From Cyanoderma ruficeps (taxonomy: Eukaryota; Chordata; Aves; Passeriformes; Timaliidae), in assembly GCA_008694505.1 (NCBI GenBank), contig VZDJ01007753.1, forward strand, positions 21,262,696-21,326,695: 64,000 bases of DNA. The letters are read 5' to 3'. Position numbers and translations under genes: made by a program. The notes under the pieces are model-generated. The model saw nothing but the letters and a program-made list of their open reading frames with translations. It made no database searches and had not been told where the DNA came from. Of the stretch, positions 50,901 through 59,900 are shown in pieces; positions within the stretch are counted from its first letter, which is position 1, and each line of letters opens with the position of its first letter.

Positions 50901-53900
50901 AGGGAATTAGTTGTCCAACACAGAGTCTGGGGTTTTTAATTGCTAAATATTCAAATATATTAAATACACTAAATATATTAAAATTCAAATATACTAAATA
51001 TTCAGTATTTTAAATTACTGCTTTTAAAAGGCAGAAAGTAGCCCAGGATGCCAGATTAATGTGAAAGCAAAGGAGTGCTACTGGAGGACAGGCTGATGAA
51101 GAAAGGAAGAGAGCATGAGAAGTGTCAGGATGAAGGCAGAGAGAGACTACACAGGGTTTCAGGATCCCACCTCTGTATGCTCCACCTGGGATGTGAAGTG
51201 TTCTGTTAGGTAGAGGAGTGCACAGTGTTCCCAGGGCTGCTGTTACATCAGGCAAACCTGAGAAGAGTCTCTGTTCTTGCTGCTCTTGGTTCAGCTATCC
51301 CAGTCAATGTGCTATGAACAGCTGAGGATTAATTTGGCCCAAGTGAATGTAATGCAAATTACATTGCTCAGTAGACATAAATGGTTTTAACCATATAACT
51401 ATGACTAAGGCATTTTAGTATTTTTAGAGTTTGAAAAACAAAATGTTTTACACAGATATTTTGAGCTGTATTGTATTTATTTACCTATTTATTTATTTTT
51501 CTCCACATAGTGTCACTACGAGACCCATTAACTCCTTATACACACATATTTCATTCTGATTCTTTAAATATGGAACATCAATTAACTCCAAATATAGTTA
51601 AATGTTTCATGCAAAACCTAGTAAGAAATGTAAAAGATTAAGGTTATCACATATGAGGATTAAACAAACATATTTTAATAGCTTACATTGCACAATGCGG
51701 GCTATTGTACAGCACGGTTTCTATCTTTAAAGTATCGAAAAGAAAATCCCAGAGCATATAGGCTCATGTGACTAAAATCCAAGCTTCTTTGTGAAGTAGC
51801 TGGAGTATATACTGCTTTATTTTGGAGGGATAACTTCTGTAGTTTTTGATGGATACTTTATATTCTTCAAGCCTAAAGATCTAAAGAGCTCTTTAAGCTA
51901 AAGAGCTTTAATTTCAAACTAAGCCAAGAAACCTTGAGCCTAACCTTGGATTTCCATATGAAAATATGCATTGTGGACTATGCAAATGCAAATATAAATG
52001 AAAAGAAGATGCTGAAGCTGCATCTGTGGCTCACGGAGCAAGTGTTGAATAGTCAGAGACTCCTTACAGGTCTTCAAAATAATTTATTTTCAAGATTTGC
52101 AACTCCTGTGTTTAGATTTAGAACCTATTTGCTGCTCTAAAGAAGACTATAGCTTTCTTCTGATTAAATAAAATTATTATTCCAAGAAATACTACTTAAT
52201 TTTAAATATGTTGTAATCTTTACTTTTAAATTATAGCATTATTTTTAATAAATATCACCAAATGTTTCAGAATTGTTGCATCTACTTCACAGAGAAAAGT
52301 GATTCAACTTTAACAGAAGTGAACATACTTGTATTTATATAAGTACCTAATCATGCGGATTGTTCCATTTTATCTATACAAAGTAATGTCATAAAGGTTA
52401 AAAATGCAAAATCAGTTAAAATGCTGTTGGAAGTATTGTCTGTAATAAAAGAATATTTTGGAAATACCCAGCTGTATAGCAATTCAGTAACAGCCACATT
52501 ATAGAATCTTTTTAAAAGCATTAATTACTGGCAGTATAATTTTCTAAAATTAATTGTTTACCGACACATGTGGAAGGAGATTATTTTCAGTAAAACTTCT
52601 GCAAAATTACTATTGGCACTGTTTGTGGCTTGGTTGTTGCTACTCCCAATTCTCCCTAAGTACTAGAAGATTATTTTCAACCAAACTTAGAGATTTTTTC
52701 CTGATTTGGTGTGTGTCTCTTCCATGGTCCTTTAGTAAAGATAAATGAGAGCATAAGATCTTCAAGGAGTGCAGCAGAACAAAATAAATAAATATATTAC
52801 AGCATTTCCTGTAATGCAAGAAGTTAAGTTTTTCTCTTTATAATTGAATGCCCATGATTTGCCAGCGTGACATATCTCTATGGTGGCTCATGCATCTGTA
52901 AGTTATCCCCCTGGAAAAGAGGGAGGTTGGAAGGTTAGTTATGCTTAGCATGAACTGCTGCTGTAATTTCCAAGGCTAAGGGGAACTTATGGTGATTCCC
53001 AACCTTGGCTACTGAATCAGAGAAACTGTTTCCCCAGTGGGCTTACGTGTTGACTGGTATTTTTTCTTTTCCCCTCCCTTACAGCTTTGAAGAAACAGTG
53101 GGATACTTTGGGATAAAGCCAAAGCCTGGCGAGAAGGAGATCACACCAAACTACGTTTTCACGGTGTGGTACGAATTCTGCAGTGACTTCAAGACCATTT
53201 GGAAACGAGAGAGCAAAAGCATTTCCAAGGAACGGTAAGGTTTTAATAAAGTCATTAATACCATTTTAGATGTCTGGGAAACTGCTGCTTCTCAAACCCA
53301 ACAAATTATACTCCTATATTTCACAGGCGTCATTGTTTTCTTTCAGATCTAATGGACATCAAGGAAAGATTATTCCCTCAGGGTGCGTAGGAAAATTCAC
53401 CAAAGGCATGCTGTCCCCACAAAAAGATAAACACATATAATCTGATAAATTACACTTTTGTAACCCCTTCCAATTACTAGCTAGTAAAATGAAAGGAGAG
53501 CTGTGCTAATTTACAACAGATTGCTTCTCTGTGCATTTTCATGTTGAACTAGCCTAAATGAGGCGATATTGCTGTCGCAGACAGTACAGACAAATAAAAG
53601 TGAATGCTTTTCCAGTTAATATACTGCACTTGCATCAAAGGGAAGCCCCAGAGATTCAGGCCACACTTAGCATAGTGTCGAAGCCCCACACTGAATTTAC
53701 AGCACTACTTCTGACTTTTGGTGTCCTGCTGAGGACATCAAACTACTTGCCGCTAGATCTCACAACAGTCTCCTGATTTTATTAGTTAGAGTAAAAGGAC
53801 CCAAAACCCTAAAACCTTCAATTATTTTCTTGATTTTCTTAAAGAAACTTAAAATCTTTTACACAAAAAAAGCCAATTCTACTACAAGCTCATCGTGCTC

Positions 53901-56900
53901 AGCATATTACAACTCATTTGAAAAGACCTAGAGTGGTAATGTAATCATACTTTGGAAAAGAGCGGAGCAATTACTTTCAGCATGAAATTTAAATCCAGGT
54001 GCTTATTCCAAATTGACAGAGAGTTAGATTAAAATGTCTTTAAAAGAACAAGCAGAAGTAGTACACTCATTTGCACTTAGATTTTCCATTGTGCTTCAAA
54101 TCAGTGGGGCTTTCAGGTTCATATAAAGTAGATTTTTTTTAAGGACTAGATGTAGAAATTAAGAATTCTGAATTATCAACCTTATCAGCATTATTTTGTA
54201 GATCTTACAGTTTTAAAATACTTGAAAGTTGTAGCTTTTTGTATCATTTATTGATTGATTTTGGAAGCTGACGACTGCAAACATTTACAAAGAATCTTTT
54301 ATTTCCTTGTATCTAAATCAATACACAAATTTGGTTTTCTTGTTAAAAACTGTATAAAATAAACAGTCCCAAGCACATTGCTGTGGTCACGATAGAGATT
54401 ATCTCAGGGATATATTTTCTGCTGAATCTTGACTTATTTTTATTCCGAAAGTGGTTAGGAGGAATAGAAGTTAACTACCCAAGGAAAAAAAAAATCCAGA
54501 CCATACATCCTTTCCTTTTTATATAATTAACGCCTTGTTAATGGTGCACAATGATTCCTTCAAGTGAATTGATTCGAAATGCCTCATGTTTTAACAGAAC
54601 ATAGCTTCTTAACTATCTTAATACATTAATCAAGAAATCTTCGTAAGTAGACTGCTGTATTCTGTGCTTTCATACTCAGGTGAGGTGCGAATTTCTTGTG
54701 GTTTAATAGCCATATAAATCAAATCTACAAATAAAAAAAAGAACAAATATATCATCAGTTCCTCTGACAGATGCCTTTATTCCTGTTCAGTGGATAGGAA
54801 TACCAGTAGAATGCAGAGCAGCAGTTACTGTTATACTTCTAAGTGCTGACAATTTTTGCATCATATAGATTGTTTTTCAGAGCTCATTTCAAATTATTTT
54901 TACAAAGTTCCATTAGTCTCAAAAGGACAATTCGTTGTCCTTTACATTCAAAATTTGGATGATTCATCAAGATGATGACCTGTTAAAACGAGGTGCCTTG
55001 TGTAAATAGTAAATTAGAATGACAGAAGAGCTGTTTTCATCATTCTAAATTGTTTTGTACTATGCTACTGAAAAGAAGAACATAGTGAAAGCAATAGACT
55101 AGAATGGTGGAAAAGCTGTTTTCATCACCTGAAAATGTCTTGTAAAGTCTTGATCATTTAAGGGTCCTGTTTAACAAAGTATGATACTAACAGTTGATGA
55201 ACTGCTGTCCAAAAAAGTTTGAAAGCAAGTGAAGAGTCATTGTGCACATTGGTAACTAAAAACCTTAGAATGACAGGAATGGACAGCTGTCTTCCTTAAC
55301 TGGCTAATTAATTGGATGCACTATTTGTTGTGCATTTTTAAAGATTGCAATTTAATTTTTGAAAAAAAGGAAAGAGAACTTTTTGGTCGTGAACCCTTAT
55401 TTTGTTTTGAAGGAAGTTTTAAAGAGGAAGAAACATCAATGTAAGTCAGTAATTGCAAACTTAGGTTCTGAAACTGAGGTATTGATATCATTATGTGAAC
55501 GTGTTTCCAGTTGGATTACCTTTCAAATTTCAGGAGCTGAAGAAAGACAATGTAAAATGTCTAGGAATTAGCTAATTATTTACATTTATATATGAATATT
55601 AATAGTGGATTGTAATTTGTCTCTCAAAAATATGAAACATAAATTAAAAATTTAATTATAATATACAGAATTATCATTAATCAAAGGAATAATTAAAAAT
55701 GTATTAGGTTAAACTTAATAGTAGTAAAAATAGGTTAAAATATCTATGATTCCATAACTAAAATTTTATATCCCAAACTAACTACATTACATTAACAGAC
55801 AACTTTAAAATCTCTGAATTTCAGGAAAAAAGAGTGCTGTCTTTATCTAAATGACAGTCTCAGCTGCAAAGAGCCTGTTTCGTCTAGTTGGCTCCCAAAT
55901 GTAACACAACTGTAGAAGTCTCATGAGATTTCAGTGAGACATTTTCTTAAAGGAAAAACTTCAACTGAGCTGCCCTGCATTTAACCTAACCATGAAAATA
56001 AATTAGCTGCCTGCAAAATATAGTTGAGTCATTGTCTCTTTCCTGGACAAGATTTGCACATTATTTAGGAATGCAAGACAGAGTTACAGATAAATAAGAA
56101 ACTATAATATGATATGGTATGATAGGATATGGTATTATATGACCTGATATGGTATAGTATTATATTACATGGTATGATAGGCATGATATGACATTATGTG
56201 GTATGATATATGAATATGAATATGATATGATATGATATGATATGATATGATATGATATGATATGATATGATATGATATGATATGATATGATATGATATGA
56301 TATATAAAAGACTAGAGGGATAAAATGAAAAGAATTTTCCAAACCATATGCCTGATAGGAATATGATGACAGTTTACTTTTCCTTCAATACCAGAATTTA
56401 AGTAGAATGAAATAAAATTTGCTTTGACAATCACATCATCTGTGACAAACAGCCTAATGTAAGTGCACCGAGTGTTGGAAGCCTTTTTTGGTGCTGTTTT
56501 GAATCAAAATCCAGTTTTGTTGTTGACAGCTTTGTAATTTACAATGTGTATGTGTTCAGGTACATCAACTGCTTTTATGCTTTTTTCTGTTTATGAAATT
56601 TTGAGATGATAACTGAATTGAATACTAAAAGATTGGAGTTTTTGGGAGTAAAACACAGCAAGGTAGATTGCAGATACTGCCACTGTCACTTCCTTTTCTT
56701 GAACTATTAATTTTATTTGCATATCTATGAATTCAGAACCAAAACAAATATGTATTTATAACAACTTAATCCATTATACATATACATATATGAATGCCCA
56801 TCCATAAACGAATTAAAACATTCAAGATGTTTAAAATTATATTTTAAGAGGATGTCCTAGACAAATCTAAAATAAGGAAAAAATACAAATACAGAAGATA

Positions 56901-59900
56901 TACTTTGCAGTGAGTTTCATCACAAACTGTGATTATGTTTTGTAAAAGAAATGTGACAAATATTATAATAATGTGTTTATGCCTGTTGCCCTTTAAATAT
57001 GAAATAATTAAAATAGGAAAGAAATAGTTGCTCTTAATTTCACTCACTGCTGACTCTTGCAAAGATAATATTGCTACAATGGTTACTGTACTAGATGAAG
57101 TAATCTCATTCAGATTGAACATGCATACAAATAGGTCAGAATTCAGAAATCAAAAACAGAACCAAAATTTGTCTAAATAGCTGGAGAAGACATGCTTGTT
57201 ATTTAATGAACAGAATTATATATTTCATCTTGAAAACAAAAACACTTTGTGACAAGATATCACAGATGGCAAAAGCTTGCATTGCTTTTAAATGGTGACA
57301 ATACAAAATTGTATTAGAAAACTCTACGAAGGACTTACACATGAAGAGAGTTTCCAGCTGCAAAAGCATTCTGGGGATTATCACTGTAGGCTTTTGCTGT
57401 CTTTATATACTCCTAAATACCTGCCAGTGGCCATCTCAGATGAACTGAAGTATATTTTTGTTCTGTAGCCCTTGTCTCCCTATTGGTTCTTCTTATGCAC
57501 CAGCTTTCCTAAAATCAAAAAAACCTGATTTTTATTCCTTATGACTACAGAGATAAAATATCTCACTTACTTTGTAGGTAACTTTATAGATAAACCACTG
57601 TCAGTACATCCAGAAAAAAGAGAAACGTCTCAAACATACTGGCAATTTGAGGTTTGATGACAAAATCCATTGGCAACATACATTTTACTGTATTTTACTG
57701 ATGCAGTTAGTGAACATTTATTCTAAATGCAATTTAAAGATTTGATCAGTAATGACCAAGTTCTTTCCAGAAGATTTAGGCTTGATAGGCAATTGTATTG
57801 TACAACACAGTAATAGAAGTGGCAACATTCAAACTTCATAGTCTGGTATAAGGCTCCTAATTTTAAAGCTAGTCAAGTACTCTGTAAAATCATCTGTCAG
57901 GCCAGGTAATACTAAAACATCTGTCTTCCAGAATTTTGGTACTGAAATCTAACCTGTTCTTTTTCATGGGCTAACAGTTTTCAGGAAATGGAGCTGTGAC
58001 TTGAGGTTTAGTTAATGAGCTGCATACAGAAATAGGACTGAGAGTAGAAAGGCATTTAACACATTAAAGGAATTTGAGCTCTGGGAATTTCTCATAATCC
58101 TAAGGGAAGTCACTGTTCAGCTGTGTTAAGGATCTGGACTGGGTATGCAGCTTGGCTCTAGATGAACAGTTGATGTTGACTGTAGCTACCTCCGCTTGTT
58201 CATTTCCACCCATATCTGAAATTTTGTTTGCACAACATTTCCTTATGCCAAAACAGTTTTGTGGGAGAGGTTTAAAGTTCTAGTCATGGGAAGCTCAGGT
58301 GGCACAGAACTGTCGTTCCAAGCTATTTCCTAATCCACAGCTATCTACATAACCCACCAGCTGCATGAAAGGAGCTGTAGAAGCGAAAAGAATGGATTTT
58401 CTAGATGATTGAGAAGCTGAGAGAGAACCAGATAATTTGGTCTCTGTGGTCACACAATAACAGAGCCAGAACATGAGTACGTGAATAGCAATTTGTTCAT
58501 TTACAAGGGATTCTGCTTTTCTTAACTGGGGAACTTCAGAGAGTGGAGTGTGCCAGTTCATGCTGTCTTCTGTCTGATTTGAGTGGAAAGCAGAGGTGAA
58601 AATGATAGTCAGTTTGTCCTGTTAGTCCCTGGCTTGGTAATATCTTTTCCTGTAAGGGAAAAATGTATTTTCCTGAGCTTACATACGAAACTTTTTTATA
58701 ATAAATACAGGCTTATGTTTAGATTAGGTTTCTGCATCCCTAGGTACAAAATAATAATTTTGAATTAAAATAATGTCTTTATTTTTCACTAATAATTTCT
58801 AATTTAAGAGGCTTGGCTTTTATCCAGTTTACAGGGGAAGACACCACCTGGCACATAGAGGCAAGAAAAAGCCAATTACAGTGCCATTGATTATAGTAAG
58901 GATATATATGCAGTATTGGAGTCGTGGTTCTCATATTTAAAAATGGTTAATTTAATTCAATATTTTTCCATATTGTGTGCTAATGTGCAGTACTCCTCAG
59001 TCTAACACCACATCTTCTTTATTCATTAAGGTGTATTGACTTCTTTTGATCACAGTTGAAGGAGAATAAGTTTTCTTTTGAACACATCCATGTTGCAGTC
59101 ATCAGATTTGAAGGCTTAATATTTTGGCTTCTTGCTTGCTTGCTAAGTTAACCCATCAGTCAGGCTGGAAGGGACCACAGTGGCTCACCATGGCTCACAG
59201 TGGCCACCACAGTGGCTCAGGAGGTCCCACCTCCCTGCTCAAGCAGGGTCATTCTGGAGCACATGGCACAGGACTGTGTCCAGATGGTTCTAGAATACCT
59301 CCAGTATTCTCACCTCCAGTGAGGGAAACACAGCTCTCTCTGGACACCCTGTTCCAGTGTGCAGTCACCCTTGTCTCTTGTGTTGTGGTTCAGCTACTCT
59401 GTCATCTCTTCTGGTCTTTGTCCTCTCCAGTGCTCTCTGTCCAAAACTGTCCTTATTTGAGCTACTGTGAGCTGTACACCGTGGCCCTCCATCTCAGGAC
59501 TTGATTCTGTTTCAGCACCCTCATTGTAAAAACCTTCTTCCTTATACCTATTCTAAATTGACCTTTTAATTTAAAACCATTACCCCTTTTCCTTATGCAA
59601 TAGGCCCTGCTTAAAGTTTGTCCCCATCTTTCATTCTATTTTTAAAAATCCAGGTTTCCTAGAAGTAGTGAAAATATGCCATAAAACACACAGAGTGTAC
59701 ACACAAAGTGATACACAGAGTGTATCAGTGACAGACATGATTTTAAGTCTTAATGTTTGTAATTCCTGCAGTTTTCCCTTTGGATGAAAATGTGGAGTCC
59801 AGATATTTAAAAACTATTTGAAAACACTTCTAGGACCAAATGGAATGTGATCAAATAGAAAATGTACTCAAAGTAGGGAAGAGTTTAGAAGCTGATCACT

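Noticed and set aside
51882..51895. 14-bp palindrome TAAAGAGCTCTTTA
   Set aside because: It lies among repeated CTAAAGA words in AT-rich DNA; such palindromes arise easily there and no function is indicated.
56160..56342. Minus-strand ORF with repeated SYHII
   Set aside because: Translation of the TATGA pentanucleotide array, not a gene.
59124..59504. 126-codon plus-strand ORF
   Set aside because: It runs through an antisense CR1 and its insertion; the repeated HSG and GHH wording comes from a local DNA expansion.
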